Of a stretch of DNA of 64,000 nucleotides, positions 32,731-41,549 are shown piece after piece. Source of the DNA: JAHEEL01 sp942491345 (GTDB lineage Bacteria; Actinomycetota; Acidimicrobiia; Spongiisociales; UBA5794). Location: NCBI GenBank assembly GCA_942491345.1, contig CALOAN010000044.1, forward strand, positions 186,001 through 250,000. The letters are read 5' to 3'. The notes under the pieces are model-generated. The model made no database searches, was not told the origin of the DNA, and saw only the letters and a program-made list of their open reading frames with translations. Made by a program: the position numbers and the translations under genes. Positions within the stretch are counted from its first letter, which is position 1. Every line of letters starts with the position of its first letter.

Positions 32731-33053
32731 CCGGACGCTCCGATCCCAAGGGCAAACGGGCCCTCTTCGAGGCTCCCCCCGCCGAGATTGACGACCCGCT
32801 CGCAGACGACGCGTTGCACGATCCTGAACACCACGATGGCCAAGCAGCGCTGTTCTCAACCGGGGAGCACCAGTCGGGCACCGGAATCATCGACTGCTCG
32901 CACTGTGGAACGAAGACGAGGGCCTCACACGTCGACATCGGGGTCAGGATTGCGCTCATCTCGTTGTGGATTCCCGGCAAGCACTTCAGCCGCTGGATGC
33001 AGTGCCCGAACTGCCAGCGCCGGTCGTGGTGCCGCGTCGAGTGGTGGCGCTAG
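32727..33053 (+). CDS. Zinc-ribbon protein coupled to ParA
   Basis: 108 residues. A zinc ribbon formed by CSHCGTKT and CPNCQRR is separated by a hydrophobic segment (VDIGVRIALISLWIPGKHFSRWM). The N-terminal half is acidic and probably disordered. Coupled to parA by ATGA, so a partner of the ATPase is likely. Its 3' end overlaps the 3' end of the thioesterase gene on the other strand by 68 bp. Confidence 0.8.
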   Translation: MTGRSDPKGKRALFEAPPAEIDDPLADDALHDPEHHDGQAALFSTGEHQSGTGIIDCSHCGTKTRASHVDIGVRIALISLWIPGKHFSRWMQCPNCQRRSWCRVEWWR

Positions 33054-33423
33054 CGCGACCCAGGAATCGGGCGCGATCGACGAGGAGTCGGGTGTGATTT
33101 CCGGTCGCAACCGTGCGGCTGCCGTCCTGTGCGGTCAGTCGAAACATCACGGTGCGGCCCTCGACGGCCACAACCTCGGCAACGGCCGCAACCGCTGCAC
33201 CAACAAACGACGCGGACACATGGTCAACGGCGATATGGGTCCCCACGGAGGTCATCCCGTCCGCGAGATCGCCCGCGAGGGCTGCGACGGCCGCCTCTTC
33301 GAGGAGGGCAACGATCCGCGGCGTGCCGAGAACCGGAACGTCGCCGCTACCGAGGGCGATAGCGGTGTCCTCCTCTCCGACGATGAGGTGTGCCGATCCG
33401 GCGACGCCGATCACGATCTCCAT
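32986..33423 (-). CDS. FlK-like hot-dog thioesterase
   Basis: 145 residues similar to fluoroacetyl-CoA thioesterase and relatives: VLGTPRIVALLEEAAVAAL (with the catalytic Glu region), TSVGTHIAVDHVSAS (the TxxxxxH part holding the catalytic His), VEGRTVMFRLTAQDG and TGNHTRLLVD. The natural acyl-CoA is unknown; FlK homologues in actinobacteria mostly act on other substrates. ATG 33423 chosen where the domain starts; the frame is open to 33480. The C-terminal tail (RRGTTTGAGSSGTASSG) is low complexity and coincides with the overlap with the opposite gene. Confidence 0.8.
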   Translation of the reverse strand: MEIVIGVAGSAHLIVGEEDTAIALGSGDVPVLGTPRIVALLEEAAVAALAGDLADGMTSVGTHIAVDHVSASFVGAAVAAVAEVVAVEGRTVMFRLTAQDGSRTVATGNHTRLLVDRARFLGRASATTRRGTTTGAGSSGTASSG

Positions 33424-33478
33424 ATGGGCCAGACTGTACTGCGCAGCTTGCCGACCCGACCAACGAGGCCCTGGATTC

Positions 33479-34453
33479 ATGATTCACCCAATCGATGCTC
33501 TCGGTGGAGCGATCGTGTCGCACGGACCCGACCGGCTGCGCTTCTTCTCCGACGGGTGGGGCGATATGTCGATCATCAACGGCGCCGCTCTTCCGACCGA
33601 CGTACCGCAGCCCATATCGGTCGAGTGGGTCTCTGAAGTCACCGACGAGGGCCTGACGACATCCGTTGGTGTCTTCGAGAGCCCGGCGGAGATCCTGCCG
33701 AGTCACGCCCGCCACGGAGCAGTCACGCGCGTCGCTCCGGAGGAGGGCGTCGATCGGATGGTGGTTCTGATGGCAGCATGGAACGAGCACGACTCTCGAG
33801 CCCGGTTCGGCATCGCCCGACGCCTCGCCCGGCGAGGTATCGGCAGCCTCGTCTTGGAGAACCCGTACTACGGCATCCGCAGGCCCGACGACCACGACGG
33901 GCAGCCAATCCGCACCGTGGCCGACTTCTTCAGGATGGGGATCGGTGCTGTCGTGGAAGGGAGGGGGCTTCTGGCGACGATCCACACTGCCGGGGGCATT
34001 CCGGGTGTTGCGGGCTACTCGATGGGCGGGAACATGTCGGCGCTCGTGAGTTCAACCATGCCGTTCCCGATCGCCACAGCGCCCTTGGCTGCGTCCTACT
34101 CGCCGTCACCGGTGTACCTCGACGGTGCGCTCCGCGGCGGCATCGCATGGGAAGCGCTCGGCGGGGAATCGTCGGCAGAGCCCCAACTACGCGAGGCGCT
34201 GCTCGCCGCGTCGGTTCTCGATCGTCCGGCGCCCGACCACGCGCGCCACGCGGTGCTCGTTTCTGCACGGTCGGACGGATATGTTCCGACGTCGACGACT
34301 GAGGCCCTGCACGCTCACTGGCCCGGCTCCGAACTGCGCTGGATATCCGGGGGTCACGCCACACTGCTGTGGTTCCACAAGGGTGCGTTCGCCACTGCGA
34401 TCGCCGATTCGTTTGATCGATTGGTCCGCGCGGGCGCGGGCGCATTGGGGTGA
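33479..34453 (+). CDS. Alpha/beta hydrolase (ABHD18-like)
   Basis: 324 residues. Nucleophile elbow GYSMGGNMSALVSS, MVVLMAAWNEHDSRARFGIARRLARRGIGSLVLENPYYGIRRP near the N terminus, and a C-terminal His in GGHATLLWFH. The combination resembles the ABHD18/DUF2048 group of alpha/beta hydrolases; substrate unknown. ATG 33479 has GAGG about 11 nt upstream. Followed by the antiporter relic. Confidence 0.8.
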   Translation: MIHPIDALGGAIVSHGPDRLRFFSDGWGDMSIINGAALPTDVPQPISVEWVSEVTDEGLTTSVGVFESPAEILPSHARHGAVTRVAPEEGVDRMVVLMAAWNEHDSRARFGIARRLARRGIGSLVLENPYYGIRRPDDHDGQPIRTVADFFRMGIGAVVEGRGLLATIHTAGGIPGVAGYSMGGNMSALVSSTMPFPIATAPLAASYSPSPVYLDGALRGGIAWEALGGESSAEPQLREALLAASVLDRPAPDHARHAVLVSARSDGYVPTSTTEALHAHWPGSELRWISGGHATLLWFHKGAFATAIADSFDRLVRAGAGALG

Positions 34454-34480
34454 AGTAGCCTCGAATCCGCGAGGGAGCAC

Positions 34481-34810
34481 GTGGACACCACATTCATCAT
34501 CTACACCGCCGTGGTGCTCTTCGTCGAGACTCCTGACGATCGGGATGCCGTTGACGATCGCTTCACGGCCATGGATCGGCGCGCGCTTGTTGGTGACGAC
34601 GGCCTTGCCCAGCGCCGCATCGGTTGGAGCGAGGATCGTTGCGGCTATCAACGCAGCGATCAGGCCGATGGATGGGAACACCATCACGGCGGCGAACGTG
34701 ACACCCAGTGTGGTGCTGCAGGGCATGATCGCCCGTGGGGAGCCAATCGCTACGCGACGTCGCACGACGAGCAGGGTCGGATCACCAACGACGCGTCGTA
34801 GCGACGCTCA
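34481..34810. pseudogene. Rearranged relic of a Na+(K+)/H+ antiporter gene
   Basis: Plus strand from GTG 34481 (with GAGGGAG upstream) encodes DTTFIIYTAVVLFVE, like the first helix of NhaP/CPA1 antiporters, and then loses similarity. The minus strand over about 34800-34535 encodes SIGLIAALIAATILAPTDAALGKAVVTN and then REAIVNGIP, a recognisable core of the same family (the APTDA motif and the start of the REALNVESGLNDG region). So the first helix and an internal core segment lie in opposite orientations, with the rest missing. This is best explained by deletion plus inversion, with a breakpoint near 34530. Confidence 0.65.
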
Positions 34811-34839
34811 GCACGTGAATGCCCGATTCTGCCTACGCG

Positions 34840-35376
34840 TCAGGCGCTCTTGACCTGGAAACCGGCGATGATCTGCATGATCCCGTCGACGATGAAGAAC
34901 ACACCGCCGATCACCGCGAGGACGAGCACTGAGGCCGACGGCCAGAGCAATACGATCGCCCCGGCAAGAGCCGCCACGACGCCGCCGAAGATCACCCAGC
35001 CGCGATTCTCCATACCAGCGTCGCTGAGGCCGCGGAAGATGTCGACGAGACCGGTGATGATCCAGAAGATCGCGGCAATCAACACGATGATGGCGATCGT
35101 CTCGGAGGGATTCCTCATCACAACAATGCCGAGCACGATCCCAGCGATTCCGACGACCAAGATGACCCATCGGCCGTCGGCGTCGCCGCCGAACAGGGCG
35201 ATGAGGAACCGCATGATTCCGGCGAAGAGCATCCACAGACCGATCAGGAATCCCACGACGGTGAGGGTCTTGCCGGGCCAGAGCAAGAGCGCTCCACCGA
35301 TGACGATGCTCGCCACTCCCGAGATCAACAGGAGCCACCAGTAGCTCTTCAGCTCTTTGTACACCGCAGCCTGCAT
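34840..35376 (-). CDS. HdeD/DUF308-family membrane protein
   Basis: 178 residues, six membrane helices in three repeated pairs, each pair ending in a short loop (LLLWPGKTLTVVGFLIGLWMLFAGI; VMRNPSETIAIIVLIAAIFWIITGL; VLLWPSASVLVLAVIGGVFFIVDGI). This is the HdeD/DUF308 fold, linked in E. coli to acid resistance, although the role here is not known. ATG 35376 with GAGAGGGA upstream. Confidence 0.88.
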   Translation of the reverse strand: MQAAVYKELKSYWWLLLISGVASIVIGGALLLWPGKTLTVVGFLIGLWMLFAGIMRFLIALFGGDADGRWVILVVGIAGIVLGIVVMRNPSETIAIIVLIAAIFWIITGLVDIFRGLSDAGMENRGWVIFGGVVAALAGAIVLLWPSASVLVLAVIGGVFFIVDGIMQIIAGFQVKSA

Positions 35377-35443
35377 GCGAATCCCTCTCACTCGGTTGGC
35401 CGCATGCTACCGGAGAACAGGCGCCGGACCCCTCCACCCCAAG

Positions 35444-35552
35444 CCATTCCGCGGGCTGGAGGCGCCGTATGCGAGGTGGAGAACCCTGGGTACGCGAATC
35501 TCCCCATTCCGCGGGCTGGAGGCGCCGTATGCGAGGCGGAGAACCCTGGGTA
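35444..35552. repeat. Two 49-bp direct repeats with 60-bp period
   Basis: CCATTCCGCGGGCTGGAGGC... occurs at 35444-35492 and again at 35504-35552 with a single mismatch (GGTGG versus GGCGG), separated by 11 bp. The second copy ends 8 bp before the 3' end of the hypothetical gene at 35560. No third copy, so a tandem duplication rather than a CRISPR array. Confidence 0.9.
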
Positions 35553-35559
35553 TGCCGGC

Positions 35560-36216
35560 CTAGGCGACGATGGTCTGGCCATCCTGCTGCTGGACGACGA
35601 ACGCAACCACCAGCGACTCGCGTCGTGGCCATCCGTCGAGATGGTCGAGCGCCGTCGCGTTGGCGTGAGACTGGAACTCGGTGGGTGACATGACCGGCTG
35701 GGGCCCGACGACGAGTTCGAGGCCCGGACGAGCCTTCAACTCGCCGCCGACGAGATCGAAACCCTCCATCTCGACGACCGCGAGCCGCAGCTCGCCGCAG
35801 CGATGGACGAACCGCAGCGCCACATCGCGGGGGAAGAACCCCTCGCCGTCCTCAGACCGGAAGGCCGCAAGCGGATCGAACTCGGACAGGAGTTCCACCG
35901 TGGCGGGATCTTCCTCCGACCAGTCGCTGTCTTCCTCCTCACGCTTTGCCTGAGCGCGCGCATCGCCCACCTGGACCAGCCCTTCGACCTGATCGAATGC
36001 GAGCGGGTCGACGATCCGTTCGGCCATCTCGAGCGCGCGGAAGAGGTCGCGCATCTCGAGGTCGTGGACATCGTCGTTGGCCGCCGGGTAGATCTGCACG
36101 ATGGTCGACGACCCGTCCCAGAAGACCATACCGACGAATTCGTTCTCCATCCAGAGTTCAACGACAGGCTCGTCGAAGTCCTCTCGCTCGGTTTCGACGA
36201 TTCGGATCGGGATCAT
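35560..36216 (-). CDS. Hypothetical protein
   Basis: 218 residues, soluble, acidic (EEEDSDWSEEDPATVELLSEFDP). N-terminal half IRIVETEREDFDEPVVELWMENEFVGMVFWDGSSTIVQIYPA looks like a beta-sheet domain; the C-terminal half is less conserved-looking. I recognise no family. ATG 36216 with CGGAG upstream. Confidence 0.65.
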   Translation of the reverse strand: MIPIRIVETEREDFDEPVVELWMENEFVGMVFWDGSSTIVQIYPAANDDVHDLEMRDLFRALEMAERIVDPLAFDQVEGLVQVGDARAQAKREEEDSDWSEEDPATVELLSEFDPLAAFRSEDGEGFFPRDVALRFVHRCGELRLAVVEMEGFDLVGGELKARPGLELVVGPQPVMSPTEFQSHANATALDHLDGWPRRESLVVAFVVQQQDGQTIVA

Positions 36217-36258
36217 GGCGCTCCGTTGTTGCGAATCCCCAGGATACCGCCAGTACGC

Positions 36259-36543
36259 CTACGCCTCGATCTTGACACCCCTCCAGAAGGCCACTCGTCC
36301 GGTGATGCCGGCGGCGGCCGGGGTGGAACGGTCGTAGAACCACGCAGCGCCGGGATTGAGCTTGCCGTCAACTGATACGTCGAAGTAGCCGGCGGTCCCC
36401 TTCCACGGGCAACGACTCTGCAGATCGCTCGTCACGAAGAACTCGTCGTTCAAGGTATCCCTCGGGAAGTAGTGATTCCCCTCCACGACGATCGTGTCGT
36501 CGCTCTCGGCGATCACGGTTCCGTTCCATACAGCTTTCGGCAT
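36259..36543 (-). CDS. DUF427 protein
   Basis: 94 residues: KAVWNGTVIAESDDTIVVEGNHYFPRDTLNDEFF, CPWKGTAGYFDVSVDGK and NPGAAWFYDRSTPAAAGITGRVAFW, the DUF427 signature (small beta-barrel with a conserved CPWKG). Function unknown. ATG 36543 with GGGAG upstream. The frame is open a few codons farther (to 36570). Confidence 0.92.
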   Translation of the reverse strand: MPKAVWNGTVIAESDDTIVVEGNHYFPRDTLNDEFFVTSDLQSRCPWKGTAGYFDVSVDGKLNPGAAWFYDRSTPAAAGITGRVAFWRGVKIEA

Positions 36544-36611
36544 CGTGTGGCTCCCTGTTCGGTTCGACACATCAACGTCGAGTACGCCGGAAGAATTTCC
36601 AAAGACGCTGC

Positions 36612-37082
36612 CTACAACACCCAGGGGATGATCCGGTACGGGATTGCCGACCGATAGTCACGGTACCCGGCAACCTGCTCGACGAGGTGGTCCTCCTCGA
36701 ATCCGGTCTTCGCCATGAAGAAGGGAATAAAGACAAGCGCAACGATCGCTGCAGCCGTGCTCAGAAGCGCAAGCGCCAAGCCGAGTGCTCCGAGAATCAC
36801 GGCGAAGTAGATCGGGTGGCGCACGAGGCGATAGGGACCGCGGTCGACGAGGCGGGCCTCCTCGACCGGGTGCGGGAAGATCGAGAGATCACGGCCGAGG
36901 ATGACCATAGACCAGCCGCCGACGGCGACCGCGCCCACCACCATCACAACACCGGTGATCCTGGCGAACCCCAGGCCGTAGCCATCCGTCAGGCCCGGCG
37001 TTCCAACCAAAGCGAGCACGTAGAGGGCGAAGAGGGCGAGTTGAGCGAGCACCCACCCCCCACCGCGTTCGGCAAAACTCAC
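36612..37082 (-). CDS. ICMT/PEMT-family membrane methyltransferase
   Basis: 156 residues with four or five membrane helices and the SAM-site signature VDRGPYRLVRHPIYFAVILGALG, then FFMAKTGFEEDHLVEQVAGYRDYRSAIPYRIIPWVL, as in isoprenylcysteine carboxyl methyltransferase and phospholipid methyltransferases. Bacterial members may methylate lipids or quinones; substrate unknown. GTG 37082 with GAGAGGG upstream. Divergent from clpB. Confidence 0.88.
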   Translation of the reverse strand: MSFAERGGGWVLAQLALFALYVLALVGTPGLTDGYGLGFARITGVVMVVGAVAVGGWSMVILGRDLSIFPHPVEEARLVDRGPYRLVRHPIYFAVILGALGLALALLSTAAAIVALVFIPFFMAKTGFEEDHLVEQVAGYRDYRSAIPYRIIPWVL

Positions 37083-37194
37083 CGCTTCACCCTCTCGCCA
37101 AATCTGATATGCTCTGACTCATGTTTTCTGGCATAAACGCATCACTCTTGGTGTTGAACCTTCGACGGCCCTGAACAACAATGAATGGACGCCC

Positions 37195-39768
37195 ATGGAC
37201 TTCAACGCTTTCACGCAGAAATCTCAGCAAGCCACCCTCGCTGCGCGGGACCTCGCAACGCAGCGTAACCACCCGTACGTAGAACCCACCCACCTTCTCG
37301 CCGGCCTGCTTGCACAGACCGATGGCCTCATCTACCCGATCCTGACGAATCTCGACATCCACGCCACCGATGTCGCGGGCCCGGTCGACCGCGCCCTCGA
37401 CGCGATCCCCGCAGTGGTAGGCGGCAGCGATGTCTCTTTCTCCCCAGCCACGCTCGACATCCTGAACAGCGCCGACGCCGAGCGCACATCTATGAAGGAT
37501 GAGTACGTATCGGTCGAGCACATCCTCCTCGCGCTTGCGGCATCCGACGGTCCGGTAGGCGACCTGCTCCGGGGATTGGGCGTGACCAAGGACGCAATGC
37601 TCGGCGTCCTCGCCAGCATCCGCGGCAGCCAGCGTGTCACCTCCCAGAACCCGGAGGACACGTTCGCACCGCTCGAGAAATACGGACGAGACCTCACCGA
37701 ACTCGCCCAGCACGGCAAGCTCGATCCAGTCATCGGACGCGACGAGGAGATCCGCCGCACGATCCAGGTGCTGTCGCGCAGGACAAAGAACAATCCGGTG
37801 TTGATCGGTGAACCCGGAGTCGGAAAGACGGCAATTGTCGAGGGATTGGCCCAGCGCATCGTCGACGGTGACGTACCTGAAGGCCTCAAGAACAAGCGCA
37901 TCGTCGCGATCGACATGGCGAGCATCGTTGCCGGCGCCAAATACCGCGGCGAGTTCGAAGAACGACTCCAGGCGGTCCTCGCCGAGATCCAGGCTTCAGA
38001 GGGCCGGGTGATCACGTTCGTCGACGAGATGCACACGATTGTCGGCGCCGGGGCGTCGGAAGGATCGATGGACGCATCGAACATGCTCAAGCCGATGCTC
38101 GCGCGTGGGGAACTCCGCATGATCGGAGCAACGACGCTCGACGAGTACCGCAAGTACATCGAGAAGGACTCCGCCCTCGAGCGGCGTTTCCAGCCGGTTC
38201 TGGTGGAGCCACCCTCGATCGAGGAGGCCATCGGAATTCTTCGCGGCCTCAAGGAACGCTACGAAGTTCACCACGGCGTGCGTATCACCGACGCCGGTCT
38301 TGTCGCAGCAGCCGTCCTCTCCGACCGGTACATCACCGGCCGCCTGCTTCCCGACAAAGCAATCGACCTGATCGACGAAGCTGCCTCGCGGCTCCGCATC
38401 GAGATCGACTCCATGCCGGAGGAGATCGATGAACTCACCCGAAGGCGCCGCCAGCTCGAAATCGAGCGGCAGGCCCTGACGAAGGAGACGGACGATGCAT
38501 CGCGGGCACGCCTCGCCACCATCGATCAGGAGCTGGCGAACCTCGGCGAGGAACTCGACGCTCTCAGCGCGCACTGGCAGCTCGAGAAGGATGCGATCGA
38601 CGAAATCCGTGCCACGAAGCACGACATCGAAGAGACCAGAGCGGCAGCGGAGAAAGCCGAGCGCTCCGGCGATCTGGAACAGGCGGCCCAACTCACGTAC
38701 GGGAATCTCCCCGATCTGCAGCGCGCCCTCGCCGACCGGCAGGCCAACTTGGAAGACCTCCAGGCCGAAACGAAGATGCTCAAGGAGGAGGTTGACGACG
38801 AGGATGTCGCCGAGGTCGTCAGCCGATGGACCGGGATTCCGGTCTCCAAGCTGATGGAGGGTGAGGTTCAGAAGCTCGTTCGCCTCGAGGATCACCTCCA
38901 CGACCGGGTGGTCGGACAGAATGACGCAGTCGCATCGGTGTCCAATGCCATCCGGCGGTCACGCGCAGGGCTCTCGGATCCCAACCGACCAATCGGATCG
39001 TTCCTATTTCTCGGTCCAACCGGAGTCGGCAAAACCGAGCTTGCCAGAGCGCTCGCGAGTTTCCTGTTCGACGACGAGCGGGCCATGGTCCGCCTCGACA
39101 TGTCCGAGTACATGGAGAAACACTCGGTCAGCCGCCTCATCGGTGCGCCCCCCGGGTACGTCGGGTACGACGAAGGAGGTCAGCTCACCGAAGCGGTGCG
39201 GCGACGTCCCTATGCCGTGATTCTGCTCGATGAGGTCGAGAAAGCTCACCCTGATGTCTTCAACACCCTGTTGCAGCTGCTCGACGACGGCCGGTTGACC
39301 GATGGTCACGGTCGCACCGTCGACTTCTCCAACACGGTGCTGATCATGACATCGAATCTCGGATCCGAGTTCATCAACCCGGACCTGCCGGACGAAGCGG
39401 TCGAGAGCCGGGTGATGGACGCCGTTCGAGCGCACTTCCGCCCAGAATTCCTCAACCGTATCGACGACGTCATCGTCTTCCACCGGCTCACGAAGGACGA
39501 CCTGCGCCAGATCGCCGCGATCCAGTTCAGCGGGTTCGAGGGACGGCTCGCCGATCGCAGGATCGAACTCGAGCTCTCGGACGAAGCCGCAGACTGGCTG
39601 ACTGAGAACGGATACGACGCCGTCTACGGAGCGCGCCCCCTCAAGCGCCTGCTCCAGACTGCGATCGCCGACCCGCTGGCCCTCGCGATTCTGGATGGCA
39701 CGTTCCGGGATGGTGACAGCGTGAACGTGACCGTTGCCAACGACCAACTGGCCTTCGAGAAGGCCTAG
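37195..39768 (+). CDS. clpB: ATP-dependent disaggregase ClpB
   Basis: Hexameric AAA+ disaggregase that works with DnaK. 857 residues: N domain (FTQKSQQATLAARDLATQRNHPYVEPTHLL), nucleotide-binding domain 1 with Walker A GEPGVGKT at about 205, a coiled-coil middle domain (about 400-520), and domain 2 with GPTGVGKT at about 606 and RLIGAPPGYVGYDEGGQLTEAVRRRPYAV. No Shine-Dalgarno is clear before ATG 37195. I looked for HAIR (HspR) and CIRCE elements in the 110 bp upstream and saw no convincing match. Confidence 0.97.
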   Translation: MDFNAFTQKSQQATLAARDLATQRNHPYVEPTHLLAGLLAQTDGLIYPILTNLDIHATDVAGPVDRALDAIPAVVGGSDVSFSPATLDILNSADAERTSMKDEYVSVEHILLALAASDGPVGDLLRGLGVTKDAMLGVLASIRGSQRVTSQNPEDTFAPLEKYGRDLTELAQHGKLDPVIGRDEEIRRTIQVLSRRTKNNPVLIGEPGVGKTAIVEGLAQRIVDGDVPEGLKNKRIVAIDMASIVAGAKYRGEFEERLQAVLAEIQASEGRVITFVDEMHTIVGAGASEGSMDASNMLKPMLARGELRMIGATTLDEYRKYIEKDSALERRFQPVLVEPPSIEEAIGILRGLKERYEVHHGVRITDAGLVAAAVLSDRYITGRLLPDKAIDLIDEAASRLRIEIDSMPEEIDELTRRRRQLEIERQALTKETDDASRARLATIDQELANLGEELDALSAHWQLEKDAIDEIRATKHDIEETRAAAEKAERSGDLEQAAQLTYGNLPDLQRALADRQANLEDLQAETKMLKEEVDDEDVAEVVSRWTGIPVSKLMEGEVQKLVRLEDHLHDRVVGQNDAVASVSNAIRRSRAGLSDPNRPIGSFLFLGPTGVGKTELARALASFLFDDERAMVRLDMSEYMEKHSVSRLIGAPPGYVGYDEGGQLTEAVRRRPYAVILLDEVEKAHPDVFNTLLQLLDDGRLTDGHGRTVDFSNTVLIMTSNLGSEFINPDLPDEAVESRVMDAVRAHFRPEFLNRIDDVIVFHRLTKDDLRQIAAIQFSGFEGRLADRRIELELSDEAADWLTENGYDAVYGARPLKRLLQTAIADPLALAILDGTFRDGDSVNVTVANDQLAFEKA

Positions 39769-39779
39769 CTCCACCCTGC

Positions 39780-41528
39780 TCAACCGATCGCCCTCGTGGT
39801 CGACGGCACGATGGCGATCGGCCGCTGTTTCCCGACCCTGCCCGGTAGATCGATGACGAAACATGCCCCGCCGAGTCGCTCCGACCGTCGATATTTCGCG
39901 GTGCCGCCGTGCGATTCGGCGATGTTCTTGACCATCGCCAGCCCTATTCCGGAACCGGGGACATTGGCGTTGTAGCGGTTCTCCCCACGCTCAAACCGCT
40001 CCCAGATCGTCAGTTCATACTGCTTCGGAACACCCGGTCCCGAGTCGTGGACCTCAATGATGAGTCCACCCGCCCTCGAGAAGGCAACGACCACACACTC
40101 CTCCCCGCCATACCAGGACGCATTCGTGAGCAGGTTCACGAGAACTTGCTGCAGCCTGCTCCCGTCGACAATCGCCTCGAGCCCCGACTGAACTTCCACC
40201 GTCACGCGCTTGGAGTCGATCGCCGCCGACCGTACGGAGGTTTCGATCAACGCCGCCACGTTGTGCTCCGACACGTTCAGCTCCATCCGGTCAGGATCAC
40301 CATGGGCGAGTGCGAGCATGTCCTCAACGACTCGCTCGAGATACCCCGTTTGTTCTGCAACAACGTCGATCATCTCGCGGCGTTCGATGACGGCCAGGTT
40401 CGGATCATCCTGGAGCACGGCAAGGAATCCGACCATCGCCGTCAGCGGTGTTCGCAGCTCGTGCGAGATCGACGAAACAAGATCCGATCGCTGCTGCTCG
40501 ACAACGATCCGATTCTCCCGGATGGCAATCCCCTGGCGCGCGATAACCAGGCCGCCCACGATGAATGTTGCGACGAGGAGGATCTCATCCGCGCGATCAA
40601 GGTCCGCGTCCCACAGCCTGACTGCGAGCACAGTCACCATCGCGATCGCGGCACCGTACGGTGCTACCAGCGCCCAAAGCGGGGTACGACGATCCGAATA
40701 CTGCCTTGGCTGCGGCACCCTGTCGACGATGGCTGACGTCGCAACGTAGCAAATGATGGCGAAGATGTAGAGCAGCTGCAGCGGCTGCGCCTCGGTGAGC
40801 GAGCGCCCAACTCCCGAAACGAAGAACAGTACGTCGGCAGTCGCCTGAGCAAAGATCCCGGTTGCGAGCAGGATGATCCGCAGGTCAAACCGGAGGCTCG
40901 ACTGCCGAACAGTGACGATCATGAATACGACAAGTGCAGCCAGGTCGACAAGGGGATATATCGAACCGATGAAGGTCTGCCAGGTGGGAACATCGCTGAG
41001 ATTGGTGACCACGGGCTCGAGAACAAGTGCCCAAAGCAACGCACCGACGGCGACGGCCCCGATGAGTCCGTCGAGGCCCGTTCTGAGCCTCAATAGTTGC
41101 GTGCCCGACGTGTGAGGGAGCGATGCGAACCCGACGAGCACGCCGAGATACCCCAGAACGAATATGGCGTCGGCGATGCCGAACGCCGGAGCGTCGCCTT
41201 GGACAACTGCGGTCACCCCGATCGCCACCATGCCGAATGACCCGACGGTGAAGCCCCAACCGACAAGTGTCCAGGCCCGATGCTCTCGACCGGTGAGGAA
41301 TCGGGAGCGACGGATGAATGTGATTCCGCCCACGAGCGCACCAACAAAGATGGCAACCGAGGAGACCGGCTCGCCAACCGATCTTGGCGCAACAACCCAC
41401 ACGGCCCCAGCCATCGCGAGGAGGACAATCATGACCAGGGGCAACCTCGGCAGACCGGCAAGATTCTGAGGCACCGGATCCAGCCATCGAGAGCGCGCGA
41501 CAACATGCATCCATATCTCTATCGGCAT
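39780..41528 (-). CDS. Membrane sensor histidine kinase (orphan)
   Basis: 582 residues. About nine membrane helices in residues 30-330 (MASE-like sensor of unknown ligand), then HisKA with SISHELRTPLTAMVGFL (His about 355) and HATPase with N box NLLTNASWYGG, G1 DSGPGVP, F box WERFERG and G2 GSGIGLAMVKNIAESHGG. No response regulator is adjacent, so the partner lies elsewhere. ATG 41528 has CAGGA upstream. Convergent with clpB, 11 bp apart. Confidence 0.92.
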   Translation of the reverse strand: MPIEIWMHVVARSRWLDPVPQNLAGLPRLPLVMIVLLAMAGAVWVVAPRSVGEPVSSVAIFVGALVGGITFIRRSRFLTGREHRAWTLVGWGFTVGSFGMVAIGVTAVVQGDAPAFGIADAIFVLGYLGVLVGFASLPHTSGTQLLRLRTGLDGLIGAVAVGALLWALVLEPVVTNLSDVPTWQTFIGSIYPLVDLAALVVFMIVTVRQSSLRFDLRIILLATGIFAQATADVLFFVSGVGRSLTEAQPLQLLYIFAIICYVATSAIVDRVPQPRQYSDRRTPLWALVAPYGAAIAMVTVLAVRLWDADLDRADEILLVATFIVGGLVIARQGIAIRENRIVVEQQRSDLVSSISHELRTPLTAMVGFLAVLQDDPNLAVIERREMIDVVAEQTGYLERVVEDMLALAHGDPDRMELNVSEHNVAALIETSVRSAAIDSKRVTVEVQSGLEAIVDGSRLQQVLVNLLTNASWYGGEECVVVAFSRAGGLIIEVHDSGPGVPKQYELTIWERFERGENRYNANVPGSGIGLAMVKNIAESHGGTAKYRRSERLGGACFVIDLPGRVGKQRPIAIVPSTTRAIG

Positions 41529-41549
41529 TCCTGTGAGCCAGGTGTAGGC

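Noticed and set aside
35444..35552. Possible CRISPR array
   Set aside because: Only two units, an 11-bp spacer, and no cas genes.
37083..37194. HspR (HAIR) or CIRCE operator before clpB
   Set aside because: I found no sequence close to CTTGAGT-N7-ACTCAAG or the CIRCE dyad.
37996..38901. 301-codon open frame on the minus strand
   Set aside because: Antisense to clpB, produced by codon bias at high GC.
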